This document shows positions 11,711 through 23,420 of a stretch of 64,000 nt of DNA, in pieces. Position 1 is the first letter of the stretch, and each line of letters begins with the position of its first letter. The stretch is taken from the NCBI GenBank assembly GCA_949128115.1, contig OX421963.1, forward strand, positions 744,001-808,000, given 5' to 3'. The position numbers and the translations under genes were made by a program. The notes under the pieces are model-generated. The model searched no databases, was not told the origin of the DNA, and saw only the letters and a list, made by a program, of their open reading frames with translations. This DNA comes from Anaspis maculata. Taxonomy: Eukaryota > Arthropoda > Insecta > Coleoptera > Scraptiidae.

Positions 11711-12324
11711 GGAGGTTAGCTCGGAATTTCCTAGATAAAGTCGCAACTCCCGAGATTACCAAGTCGAACCTCCCGAGATGAACTGAGAAGACTTTTCTAC
11801 ATAATTTCTGACTGAGTTGGAATCCAAATTTCCAAGATAGTCTCAGTATTTTCGACCCTCGGAATTAATAGATAAATCGAAAATTCCAAGATTCATGAAG
11901 CAGTAAAGGCTCAGTTCCAATTTGAATTTCCGGAATGAGATGTTTCAGAGTTTGAGTTCACCAACTCAAGTTTCGAATCCGGAATTTTCTCAAGTTTCCG
12001 AGTTCAAATAGGTCTAGTCGAGAGTCTAGAACTCGGAAACTTGAGAAAATTCCGGATTCGAAACTTGAGTTGGTGAACTCAAACTCTGGAACATCCCATT
12101 CCGGAAATTCAAATTGGAACTGAGCCTTCACCGCTTCATAAATGTCAGAATTTTCGATTCATCTATGAAATTCCGAGGGTCGAAAATACTGAGACTATCT
12201 TGGAAATTTGGATTCCAACTCAGTCAGGAATTATGTAGAAAAGTCCTTTCAGTTCATCTCGGGAGGTTCGACTTGGTAATCTCGGGAGTTGCGACTTTAT
12301 CTAGGAAATTGCGAGCTAACCTCC
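11711..12324. repeat. Near-perfect inverted repeat, ~295-bp arms
   Basis: The left arm begins GGAGGTTAGCTCGGAATTTC and the right arm ends with its near-exact complement (GAAATTGCGAGCTAACCTCC). The centre is near 12017, with a spacer of about 23 bp (12006-12028). Mismatches are few along the arms. The arms are made of the same degenerate ~25-bp phrases (CCGGAATTTTCTCAAG type) found around them, so the structure is a folded-over array rather than a bounded transposon. Confidence 0.9.
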
Positions 12325-12422
12325 ATTTTCAGCTCAATAACTTCCGACTCCATCTCGGAAATCCAGATTCAAGCAGGGAATTGATGGAACTCACTTTGGT
12401 TTTCTGACTTTATCTTTGAAGT

Positions 12423-14230
12423 TGTTACGGCCTCGATTTTTGAGCGCTCAGGGTGCGAGGCCCTTCTTCAAAAATTGAGCCCGGACCTGAACTCGGGGTG
12501 GTCAGGTTCTAGTAATTTTCTCGGCGCTAAGTTGGCGGCGACAGTCGGACTGTGCTGCCATGGAATGTTCCATCGAGGATAGGAAAACTGAGTTTTTTTT
12601 CGGGCAAGAAACGGCGTCCCTATAAAACCAGCCGCGCCCAAATTTCGTTTTCTTTTCGCCTCGAACCAGTGTATCGAAAACATCATGTGCGAGTAGTACA
12701 CTTACAGTGCGTGCACCACTCTGAAGAGGAGCGCCTTGGGTATGTTCAATTCAACTGTCCATGTCCGGCGAGCAAGTTCTTTATTGGTAAACTTTTATAA
12801 ACAGGCCGTTTCGGCGGGGGGCTGCTCGTCGATTCATCAGAGGACGCTCTCCGCTTCCCTGTCTACCTGCGGATGCCCGTACCGATCTCGCCCAGTGTGA
12901 TGAACACGCCGCTGGTCCACACCGCGCCCCCTCAAGGTAGGGAAGAGCGCTAACGTCCACTCTACACTGTTTTCTGCCGTCTTTGGATGCCCATGGGGGC
13001 CCAACCCTCAATTTGCGCTCTCGCCCGCGCGGAAGAGCGCTAACGTCCATATTTCTGCGGCCTTGAAGGCGCAGAAGAGCGCCAACGTCCACCTCTACAT
13101 GTTCTGCTGTCGTCAAACGACCAAGGGGGCTATCGTCTGCATTTTTCTGTGCTCCCGTGCCGTCGGCGACCGAATGCACTCTACCAGTTCCGCTCGTGGG
13201 GTACCACCGGATCTGACCCACCCGTCGGACTTCGAGTACAGAAAAAGCTAAGTTCATTTTGAAAAGCTTGTTTTTCTCATGTTTGATTTTTTCTCTACCT
13301 GCGTACCATGCCTGCCTGTATTATTAAAAGTTTATCTGTCTCTCTCGCACGGCGCCATTTTGGCATTGATTGTGCGGTCGTGCGCCGAACGCGAAAAACC
13401 ATGTGCACTTTTTGTTTGTTGTGCGACTGGGAATGTCTGCTGTCGATGGATTTTGCCGTCTGTCAGGTTGGCAGCCGTGTCGGCCATTTGACAGGCGGTG
13501 ATGTCAGTTTCCACGTTTTTGTTTAATTCAGTCAAAATGTTGAGATTAGCTATCCGACGATTTCAATACCACCTGTTGTTGCGACTTGTATGTAACTGAT
13601 TTATTTATCTTAGTTGCCTGTGTATTGGCCTTGCAATCATGCAATTTATGCCCTTTTTTGTGACCGATTACTGTTTCTCTGTCATGTTCCAGGTCCAGTG
13701 GGAACGCCCAAAGTCATGCCGCAGCCGACCTTTCACGGCAAATCAACCGTCTCACCGGAGCAGCGACATGGAAGGTGGCGTCCAGGGAAAATTCTCGCAA
13801 ACATACCCGGCAGCTGAGCCGGCCTGCTACCGGTGAAACGGCATGACAGAGGGGCTGACTCGCTGCGAACCTGGAGGAGCATGGCAGAGAAGCAGTGAAT
13901 CTGGAGGCTGGGATTGCTGGGCTGATGACGTCGCACGATTCGCCGGGCAAGTTCATTTTAAAAACATTATATTCATCGCCTATAAGTCGTCGGATTCTTG
14001 ATTAGTTTGTTTAGTACTCCTTTGTAAACTTGTTTAGAGTAATTTCATAATTAAATGTTTGTCACTGCTAAATCAGGGTCTTTCATTTGCCGTGCCACTG
14101 CGCCCCTTTGTGATTCGTGAACGCTGACACACTCGGACATGTTTCCGAACTGAGCTAGTCAATACTGTAGCGGTGATGTACCCCAGAGGTCTCTCTGGCC
14201 CCGTTTTCTACCCCCAGGTAGAATAAAAGA
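12423..14230 (+). mobile_element. GC-rich insertion with an LTR-like start and TATA box
   Basis: The block opens TGTTACGGCC at 12423, is much more GC-rich than its surroundings, and splits a degenerate repeat array that stops at about 12420 and resumes at about 14240. A TATAAAA box lies at 12621-12627, at a distance expected for an LTR promoter. At 12950-13090 the phrase AGAGCGCTAACGTCCA or a near copy occurs three times. A splice-acceptor-like tract ends at 13692 (GTTCCAG). There is no coding domain. A long solo LTR or a non-coding transcript unit are both possible; the right edge is uncertain. Confidence 0.4.
12621..12627 (+). promoter_or_regulatory. TATA box of the LTR-like block
   Basis: TATAAAA about 200 bp inside the LTR-like start, followed by a GC-rich leader. 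Predicted from motif and position only. Confidence 0.35.
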
Positions 14231-14239
14231 TTCTCAAAT

Positions 14240-14577
14240 TTCCACCCGGAGAGTCTAAAAGGTAACAAAGTTTTGAAATTGTTTTGGAAGTTCCGACTCA
14301 AGTTTGAAGCTTAGACTCTGTTTCGGAAATTGAAATCTATTTCTTTTGTATATTTTTTGGGACTGTTTTGGAAACTGTGACTGTTGAATTCTATGAAATT
14401 CCAAGTGTATCTTGACAATTTGGACTTATCTACTCGAAATTTTTGAAAGTATCTTGAGATTTTCGACTCCATCATGAAGATTATGAAGTTTTCCCGGGAA
14501 TTCAGACCTGAGCCTGGAATCGCCACCTCCAATGTCCTTAAGAATTTTGACTTGTCTCGAAAATTTGGATTCGGTAT
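14240..14577. repeat. Degenerate short-phrase array (TTTTGGAAATT/GACTC type)
   Basis: About 25-bp phrases alternate a run such as TTTGGAAATT with CGACTC or TTGACT. The same kind of sequence occurs on the other side of the GC-rich block at 11560-12420, suggesting one array split by an insertion. Confidence 0.55.
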
Positions 14578-15020
14578 GACTCATCGACACCCAACTCATT
14601 GACAGGATAACTTGCCGACACCCAATTCATAGACAAGACAACTCACCGACAAGACAACTCATCGACAAGACAACTGCCGACAGGACAACTCATCGACAAG
14701 ACAACTCGCCGACAGGACAACTCATCGACAAGACCACTTTTCGACAGGACAACTCGCCGATCAGAAAACTCACCGACAAGACACGTCACCGACAGGACAA
14801 CTCGCCGACCAGAAAACTCACCGACAGGACAACTCGCCGACAGGACAACTCGCCAAAAGGACAACTCACCGACAGGAAAACTCATCGATAAGACAACTTA
14901 CCGAAAAGACATCTTGCCGACAAGACAACTGGCCGACAGGACATTCATCGACAGGAAAACTCATCGACAGGGTAACTTGCCGACTCCCAACTCGCCGACA
15001 CCCAACTCGCCGACAATTTT
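14578..15020 (+). repeat. Tandem array A, forward (ACTCGCCGACAGGACA units)
   Basis: Roughly 18-24-bp units of the form CGACAGGACAACTCGC are repeated about 20 times with variants (CATCGACAAG, CACCGACAGG). The reverse-complement family lies at 16736-16868, beyond the GAGCCC array, so array A brackets that array in inverted orientation. Confidence 0.9.
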
Positions 15021-15059
15021 TCGCCGCTCTACAAGTATCGTTTTGGATCTTGATGAACC

Positions 15060-16735
15060 CCCTTGAGTATCTTCAAATTTTCTGGAGACTTGCTTCGCCC
15101 TTATGCCTTGGGCGGTTCCTCAGAGCCCTATTAGGCCCCCTTGTCTTCATGTCGCATTTGTTCGCTGATTTCCTTTGTATCCTGCATTGGTGTTCAAAGC
15201 TCTGTAGTTAGCTCCTGTGTGTCTTTTTGTGTTGGTCGAAATCCTACTGCCCTCCCCCCCCCCTTCTTGTGTCTTCAAGTGTCGTTTGGAACCCTAGTGG
15301 GCCAGGCAGGCCTTCTTGCGACTTTTAAAGCTCAAACTTGCTTCAAGTCTATATTGAAGCCTTTCAAGCCCTGTTGAGCCCCCTTTGCATCTTCAAAATA
15401 TCGTTAGGATTCCTAATGAGCCCTCTTGTGTCGTCAATCATTATCGTTGGCATCCTTGGTGACCCCTTTCCGATTTCTCTGAAGTTTCTGGAATTTAAGA
15501 AAGCTCCCTTGTGACTTCTCGGGTTTCTGAGAGCCCTATATGTGCCCTCTCTGTGTCTTTATGTTTTATTTGTGCCCTGCTAAGCCCTTTTTTGATTGCT
15601 CAAGTTTTCAAAGCTCTAGTTGGCTCCTGTGAGTCACTATGTGTTGGTTGAAGTCCTACAGGACCTCCTTTTTGTCTTAAAGTATCATTTGGAGCCCTAG
15701 TGAGCCCCGTCAGGCCTTCTTGCGATTTTCAGAGCCCTATCCTCCCTTGTGTTTACATTAAAGCATTCCAAGCTCTGCTGAGCGCCCTTTCATCTCCAAG
15801 TATCGTTTGGAGCCCTATTGAGCCCCTTGTGTCTTCAATTATCGTTTGCGGTCCAAGTGCCCCCTCCCGATTTTTCGATGTTTCTGGAATCTTAGGAACC
15901 TTCTTTGTACATTCTTAGGTTTCTCAGAGCCCTATGTGGCCCCCTGGTGTCTTCATGTTGCATTTGTAGCCCTGCTGAGCCTCTTTTTACAATGTGTTAG
16001 TTTTCCAAGCTCTAGTTAGCTTTTGTTGGTCTTTATGTGTTGGTCAGTTCTACGGGGCCCCCTCGTGTCCCCAAATCTGATTTGGAGCCCCCAGTGAGCT
16101 CCGCCGGGCCTCAGTCCGATTTTTAGTCGTCTACATTGAAGCGTTTCAAGCCCTACTGAGCTCCCTTGTATCTTCATGTATCGCTTGGAGCCCTATTGAG
16201 CCCCTTGTGTCTTCAATTATCGTTTGCAGACCAGGTTACCCCCTTCTGACTTCTCGATGTTTCTGGAATCTTGAAAAGCTCCCTTGTGCCTTATTAGGCT
16301 TCTTGGAGCCCTATGTGGCCTCCCTGTGTCTTGATGTTTTATTTTCAGCCCTGCTGAGCCCCTTCTTACAATGTGGTTATTTTCCAAGCTCTAGTTAGCT
16401 CCTGTTAGGCTTTATGTGTTCGTCAAAGTTCAACGCGGCCCTCTCGTGTCCTCAAGTCTGATTTGGAGCCCCAGTGAGCCACGCAAAGCCTTCGCCCGAT
16501 TTCAAGAGGCCTCTGCACTCTTGTGTCTACATTGAAGCGTTTCAAGCCCTACTGAGCCCCCTTGTATCTTCATGTATCGTGTTTGGAGCCCTCTTGAGCC
16601 TCCTTTGTGTCTTCAATTATCGTTGGCAGACCAGGTGCCTCCTTCTGATTTCTCAAAGTTTCTGGAATCTTAGAAAGCTCCTTTGTGCCTTATTAGGCTT
16701 CTCAAAGCCCCATGTGGCCCCCCGGTGTGAAGAAT
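15060..16735 (+). repeat. GAGCCC array with a ~390-bp higher-order repeat
   Basis: The basic phrase is about 40 bp (GGAGCCCTAGTGAGCCCC, then TTGTGTCTTCAA, then GTATCGTTTG). Landmarks recur at a longer period: TGTGTTGGTCGAAAT-like phrases at 15232, 15643, 16038 and 16419, and TCTGGAATCTTA-like phrases near 15489, 15890, 16268 and 16660. That gives about four higher-order copies of 380-410 bp. Open frames across it are by-products of the repeat. Confidence 0.9.
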
Positions 16736-16868
16736 TGTCCGCCCGAGAAATTGTCCCAGCACCTTTAGTTAATTGTCCTGTCTCGTCGAGTTGTCTCGTC
16801 GGTGAGTTTTCTGGTCGGCGAGTTGCCCTGTCGAAGAGTCGTCTTGTCGATGAGTTGTCCTGTCGTAA
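16736..16868 (-). repeat. Tandem array A, inverted copy
   Basis: GAGTTGTCCTGTCG-type units are the reverse complement of the units at 14578-15020. The pair gives the 2.3-kb segment 14578-16868 a fold-back architecture. Confidence 0.85.
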
Positions 16869-16879
16869 AAAGCTTGAAA

Positions 16880-17390
16880 CGTCACAGCGGCCTTGGAAAA
16901 ACGCATTTCAACTATAGCTCGGTTGATTTTTGAGATAACCCTTTCAAGTTTGGGTTCAAACTACTCAAAATTACATCACAATTTCAGCTCTTGCTGGCAG
17001 AACGCGCTTCTATACAATTTGATGCTGATAGCAAGCGAGAATTTAAAATGTCACAGGCGGCGTTCCAATAAAGCACTTTTGGCGACACCAATTCAAATTT
17101 TCAAGTTAACCCTTTCGAGTTTGGGTTCAAACTGCTTAGAATGTGGTCGCAGTTTTAGCTCTGGCTATCAAGACGCGATTTCATACAATTCGATGCTGAT
17201 AGCAAGCAAGAATTTAGGACATCACAGGCGGCGTTGGAATAACGCATTTTTGGCAACAACTCTGTCAGTTTTGAAGATAACCTTTCCAAGTTTGAGTTCA
17301 AACTATTCACAATTTCATAACGATTCCAGCTTTGGCCCGTGGAGCTTGTTTTGTACAGTTTTATGTTGATCGAAATCAAGAATTTCGAAG
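16880..17390 (+). repeat. Three tandem ~170-bp repeats
   Basis: CACAGGCGGCGTTGGAATAA-like starts recur near 16883, 17050 and 17223. Each is followed by TTTGAGATAACC, TTCAAACTA and GATGCTGATAGCAAG phrases in the same order. Non-coding. Confidence 0.85.
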
Positions 17391-18226
17391 CTGAGGTTTT
17401 GACGGTACAAAAAATCGAAACGTTTTTCGAGTTTGAAGCGAGAATGCAAATTCGGGACAGAGTCGTGGAAGGCCCACCATCGCCGTCATTAGCTATGGGT
17501 TCTTAATGACACGCACTCATCAATAAACATTAGAAAAGGGTGGAGCACATCAAAACGCCCACTGCAGCTTCTGGAACCCCCCGGTTTCGTCGTAGGCAGT
17601 GTGGGTACCAAACAAAAAAAACGCTCTTCAAATATACTCTTTGTTAATATTTTAATTAAGACAAGTATAATATCTTCTATACACACTGATTCTATATACA
17701 AACAGATAAAACAATGTACAATTGCAGCGCCGCGGCGCATCTCGTTCAGAAAAAAAGGTTAGTGATATTTATAATATTTATAATATTTAATATAATAATA
17801 TATAATCCATGATATGGTACTCTTTCAATATACACAACAATTTTCTAATATTATTTAAAAAGAACATAACAATAAAAACGCGTTCGATAAGGGGGTCGTG
17901 TCACGCGTGATCCTGGGGGATAAGTAGTAGTAATAATAATGATAATGATGATACAACTAGGCTTGATCGTGTGGGAGGGTGGATGAATAAGAAAAAGGGT
18001 ACACAACAAGGTATTTTTCTATTGTAAGGTTTTCTTAGTGTTTTTTTCGATCAATTTACAAACGTGCGTGTAGCCTTTTTTTCTTGTTCAAAAAATGTTC
18101 TTTTTGTTCTAGTACAGCAATTGTTTTTTTTTCAGTTCTTTATCACAGATATAAATAAATGCTTTTACACAAATATACAACGATTGCATCGATTTTTTTA
18201 TCAACAACACACACTGAAACACTTTT
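17391..18226 (-). other. Probable 3' UTR of the Iroquois gene
   Basis: This lies directly after the stop codon on the minus strand. It is AT-rich and largely free of the window's repeats. ATTAAA-type polyadenylation signals are present on the minus strand near 17790 and 17650; no canonical AATAAA was seen. A TAATAATAATGATAATGATG microsatellite lies at about 17928-17952. The UTR end is a guess between 17400 and 17800. Confidence 0.5.
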
Positions 18227-18335
18227 TCAACGTGGGGTGGTTGTGGCGTGGTGGCTCAGATCCATTCGGATATTTGTTGCACTTTGCCCATTGCTTGGTG
18301 GTGGTGGTGGTAGTGGTGCCAGACGCTCATTCCAT
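18227..18335 (-). CDS. Iroquois homeobox gene, last coding exon
   Basis: On the minus strand a polypyrimidine tract and acceptor (TTATTATTCCAG) end at 18336. The first base completes the split AG|A arginine codon left by the exon at 30970-31305. The frame then encodes WNERLAPLPPPPPSNGQ followed by a Thr/His-rich tail ending TTTPR and a TGA at 18227-18229. The phase fits exactly, and with it all five exons sum to a multiple of three. I did not recognise the Iro box in this short tail. Support is splice phase and position rather than family similarity, so it is less sure than the other exons. Confidence 0.7.
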
Positions 18336-20079
18336 CTGGAATAATAAAAAAAAATTGTTAATAACAGCAAGAAATACAAATTATAAGTAATGGGAACAAT
18401 ACTGAGAGCTTTAAAAAATATAAACTAGAGCTTTTCAAGTGTTTAAGAAGAGTTATAAAAACGTAGGTTTGAAATTATGACTTCATAAACTGACCAAGCG
18501 CTAGTAATAAATCAAACTATCAACCTTCGCTTTTCTAATACGCATATAAGTTGTTATGACAAGGCGATTCATATCGTGGATTCAATTGCTTTCATCAAGC
18601 CTCCACCTAGTATTCGATTGATTCTTTTCTCAAGCACGGAGCCGATTGAAAAAAAACCTGCATTGTCCAGGCCATAACTCCAATTAGTCAATCACCAATA
18701 ATCGTCCAGAAAATAATTATGTCAATAAGCAATGACATGGACACGCTCGCTATCTCGATCTTCAGATCTCGTCCTTAATTGCGTCTCGTTTCCGGTCTCT
18801 TATCTTTCTTTCTTAATCTCTCAAGCTCGCCTCTTGCTCTCGCTTTTCTCATCCTTCCATTAACAATTCTTGAATCGAGCACTCCTCAGTATGTGTGTGC
18901 GAGAGAAGATATTGATTTATAAAACAATGGACCACTCTCGGCGCGGAAAACAAGCAGACAAGTTTGTCCGCGATTGACTGGCACCTTTTAGAGAGAAAAG
19001 AAGGAAGAACCACAAGCGGGCTGAAGAAAAAGACGGGTGGAAGACGCTGGGAAGAAGAATGAACGTTGTAAAGCTAGCGGGGCTAGTTAGTGGTCTCCGG
19101 GGCCATTCACTGATCAGAATCTGCCGTCATTTGTCAATGTCATCGAGGTGGCGATAGCGAGTACGAGGCATTCCTCATTCAGTTTATATATATACGCTGC
19201 GCGACCGATACAGGGTGATCCGCTTTTTTTCGCGCACACATAAACCGTTCAGTTCCAGTTCCACGGCAACATTTGCTCTTGTTATGCCCAGTGTTGCAGC
19301 AAATACAGCAGCAGTTTACATCATTCGAGCTATAATAATGAGTATTGTATATTGAAATTCGGAGACACTCTGTATAGATTGGGAAGGAAAGCGTGGGTTA
19401 TCAGACACACGACGGACGCAGCAGAAACAGAAACTCACCTAGCGGATGGGTCGACGAGGTCCAGCTGGGAGCGGCTCACACCGGCGACACGAACCCTCCG
19501 TTCATGCTTTGGGAGCTGGAAAAGAGAGAGAAAAAATAAAACATTGGAATACATTACCGGGGAATGATGGAGAGAGAAACGAGGTGGCCGCATTAAAAAA
19601 AAAAACTAGCGGCGACACTGGCCGAGAACAAACAAACAAATTTAAATGAATGAGAGTGGGCTGGGTGGAAAGAGGGAGAAAGAGAAAGGGTTAGGTACGG
19701 AGGAACAGAGAGAGAAAGACGTGGAAAGAGGGAAAAGGTATAGAGAAAAAAGATGGGCACAGAAGGTGGAGAGAAAGAGAAAGAGCGACGCGCGGGGTTT
19801 GAGTATAATTAAGGGTGAAAGGACGTATTATCTCGTTATTATTATCGCGGTTGGCGTAGGATGGCCGGGGTCGGAACAGGTGGCGGTCATTGTGACCATT
19901 TTGTGGAAAAGCCGGTGCCACAAATTCGAATGTTAGGGTCGGTTCTGTAACCTCCAAGTATGCCAGCTTCGCTTCGAACACAAATACGGTTTTTACAGTC
20001 ATTTTCTCAGGTTCAAAATTGCTAATATGGTGCGTTTTACAATTAAAAATTGATTTGGCAAAACGCTTGGCGATAGTGC
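18336..20079. other. Iroquois last-intron sequence, no gene recognised
   Basis: Mostly single-copy DNA. It includes a TATATATATA tract at about 19188, a lone TACAGGGTGATCC motif at 19209 that matches the ends of the TA-target elements elsewhere, and a purine-rich AGAGAGAAAGAG segment at 19670-19790. The small ORFs are low-complexity. Confidence 0.5.
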
Positions 20080-23000
20080 TGTGAAACGACCTTGTTATAA
20101 CGCTAGAGACCAGCCACTCAGTTGAAGTGAAATTTTAAATTATCCTTAGGGCTAGTTTTGTTATATCCGTTTAAATTTACTTGTATGTTTAAAACGTCAT
20201 GGAAACGGCTATAAGGGCAACTGCTTTTGGTGGGCTTATCTATAGTCTATATCCGTCAATTATATTTATTCATCTTCTGGTTATTTATTCTTATTGGAGA
20301 ACCAGCAACTATTTGACTAGACAAAATTCGAATCAACTTCAGGGCTAGTTTTGCTATCTCCGGTTAAATTTACTTGGATGTTAAAAACGTCATGGAACCG
20401 GCTATCAGGGCAGCTGCTTCTGGTGAGCCGATCTATTCTCCATATCCGTCAAATAAATTAATCCATCTTCTGTTAGTTTTTCATTTTGTTAGAAAAAAAA
20501 CAGCAGCTATCTGACTAGTCAAAATTCGAATCAACTTCAGGTCAAGTTTTGCTGTCTCCAGTTAACTTGGATGTTATAAACGTCATGGAAACGGCTATTA
20601 GGGCAACTGCTTCTGGTGTGCTTATCTATTCTTCATATCTGTCATTTATATTCATTTATCTCCTGTTAATTTTTCTTCATTGAAAAACAACCAGCTATTT
20701 GACTATTCCAAATTCAAATTAACTTCAGGGCTAGTTTTGCTGTTTCCAGTTAACTAATTATTTGTATGTTAAAACGTCATGAGAACAGCCATTAGGGCAA
20801 CTGCTTCTTGGATGCTTATTTGTTCTGAATCTTTGTCAATTTGATTTGTTCATTTTCTGATTATTTTTTCGAGAAAAGTCCCCGTTTAGCATAACTTATT
20901 TGCTGAAAACGTTATGGAAACAACCATTGAGACCATCGCTCCTAGAGTGTTTATCTACAGTCTACTTTTGTCTGTACTTTCTTTACATCTTTTATGACTT
21001 GATTTTTCTTTTTTGACAGATTTAACCTCAAATCAGCTTCAAGGCTGGTTCTTTTATCGCTGTTCAGTCTAACTCAACTGTTAAAAACGTCATGGAGACG
21101 GCTATTGGGACAATTGCTTCTAGAGTGTTTATCCACAGTCCACTTTTGTCTGTACTATCTCCCCCTCTTTTGTTTATGTTTTATTTGATTAGGAAAGCAG
21201 CTTTTTGACAGATTTAATCTCAAATCAGCTTCTAGGCTGGTTCTTTCATCTTTGTTCAGCATAACTTAACTGTTGAAAACGTCATGGAAACGACTATTGG
21301 GACAATTGCTTCTAGAGTGTTTATCCACAGTCTACCTTTGTCTGTACTGTCTTCCCATCTTTTGTTTATGTTTTATTTGATTAGGGAAGCAGCTTTTTGA
21401 CAAATTTTATCTCAAATCAGCTTCTAGGCAGGTTCTTTCATCTCTGTTTAGCATAACTCAACTGTTGAAAACGTCATGGAAACGACTATTGGGACAACTG
21501 CTTCTAGAGTGTTTATCCACAGTCCACCTTCGTCTGTACTATCTTTCCATCTTTTGTTTATGTTTTATTTGATTAGGGAAGCAGCTTTTATGACAAATTT
21601 GATCTCGAATCAGCTTCTGGGCTGGTCCTCTCATCTCTGTTCAGCATAACTTGACTGTTGAAAACGTCATGGAAACGACTATTGGGACAATTGCTTCTAG
21701 AGTGCTTATCCACAGTCTACCTTCGTCTGTACTATCTTTCCATCTTTTGTTTATGTTTTATTTGATTAGCGAAGCAGCTTTTTGACAAATTCAATCTCAA
21801 ATCAGCTTCTAGGCTGGTTCTTTTATCTCTGTTCAGCATAACTTAACTGTTGAAAACGTCATGGGAACGACTATTGGGACAATTGCTTCTAGAGTGTTTA
21901 TCCACAGTCTACCTTTGTCTGTACTTTCTTCTCATCTTTTGTCTATGTTTTATTTGATTAGGGAAGCAGCTTTTTGAAAAATTTAATCTCAAATCAGCTT
22001 CTAGACTGGTTCTTTAATCTCTGTTCAGCATAACTTAACTGTTGAAAACGTCATGGAAACGACTATTGGGACAATTGCTTCTAGAGTGTTTATCCACAGT
22101 CCACCTTCGTCTATACTATCTTTCCATCTTTTGTTTATGTTTTATTTGATTAGGGAAACAGCTTTTTGACAAATTTCATCTCAAATCAGCTTCTAGGCTG
22201 GTTCTTTCATCTCCGTTCAGCATAACTTAACTGTTGAAAACGTCATGGAAACGACTATTGGAACAATTGCTTCTAGAGTGTTCATTCACAGTCTACCTTT
22301 GTCTGTACTATCTTCCCATCTTTTGTTTATGTTCTATTTGATTAGGAAAGCAGCTTTTTGACAAACTTAATCTCAAATCAGCTTCTAGGCTGGTTCTTCC
22401 ATCTCCGTTTAGCATAACTTAACTGTTGAAAACGTCATGGGAACGACTATCGGGGCAATTGCTTCTAGAGTATTTATTCACAGTCTACCTGTGTCTGTAC
22501 TATCTTCCCATCTTTTGTTTGTGTTTTATTTGATTAGGGAAGCAGCTTTTTGACCAATTTTATCTCAAATTAGCTTCTAGGCTGGTTCTTCCGTCTCTGT
22601 TCAGCATAACTCAACTGTTGACAACGTCCTGAGAACGGCTATTGAGGCAATCGGTTCTGTGGTGTTTATCTACAGTCTACCTTCGTGTATACCCGCTTTC
22701 CATCTTTTATCTATGTTTTATTTGATCAACAAACCAGCGTTTTGACTTATTCAGTCTCAAATCAAATTCTGGGCTGGCTTCTTTTATCTCCCGTTTAGCA
22801 CAACTTGACTGTTAAAAACGTCATGAAAACGACTATTGGAGCAATCGCCTCTGGAGTGTTTGTCTACAGTTCACCTTCGTCCATACTCTCTTTCCATTTT
22901 TGAACAGAACAATGTTTTGTCTAATTAACCCTGGGTTGCACCAGAAAAATAAGACGCAATTAACGCTAATACGGGATCAAATGGATTTCAATCTGGCCAA

Positions 23001-23420
23001 TCCTTGTAGGTTGACCATGGGAAATGCATAAAATCTCTAGCTAATCAATCATTGTATCATTTTCTTTTGTGAAACCAGAATTTCAATTATCCATCAAAGA
23101 GTACCGACTGAAAAAAAATTCACTAATCTCGTATTATTTTAATTGAGCGTTGGTGCAACCCAGGTAAGAGAGCAGATTCTTCAACAGTTCAATCTCAAAT
23201 TAACTTCTAGCCTGGTTTTCTTGTCACCGTTCAGTATTACTTTAATGTTAAGAACGTCATGGAATCGACTATAGAGGCAACCGCTTCTGGAGTGTGTATC
23301 TATTCTTCATCTTTGTTTAAGTATCTATTCCCCTATTTTTTATTCATATTTCATTTTGGTTGAATAGCGGCCATTTGACTAATTTGAAACCAAGCTCAGG
23401 GCCAGTTTTCCAATCTTCGG
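20080..23420 (+). repeat. ~192-bp tandem array (about 16 copies) in the last Iroquois intron
   Basis: AAAACGTCATGGAAACGACT recurs near 20191, 20384, 20578, 20771, 20907, 21084, 21276, 21468, 21660, 21852, 22044, 22236, 22428, 22620 and 22814, with a last copy near 23250. The steps in the middle of the array are 192 bp. Central copies are the most alike and edge copies have decayed, as expected for unequal exchange. Each unit also carries GCTTCTAGAGTGTTTATCC and GGGAAGCAGCTTTTTGAC. A small transposon (22929-23164) sits in the right part. Confidence 0.95.
22929..23164. mobile_element. PIF/Harbinger-type MITE with TAA target duplication
   Basis: This 236-bp insertion in the 192-bp array starts CCCTGGGTTGCACCA and ends TGGTGCAACCCAGG, a ~14-bp terminal inverted repeat. 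TAA stands on both sides (22926-22928 and 23165-23167). A 3-bp TWA duplication is typical of PIF/Harbinger. No coding capacity. Confidence 0.85.
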
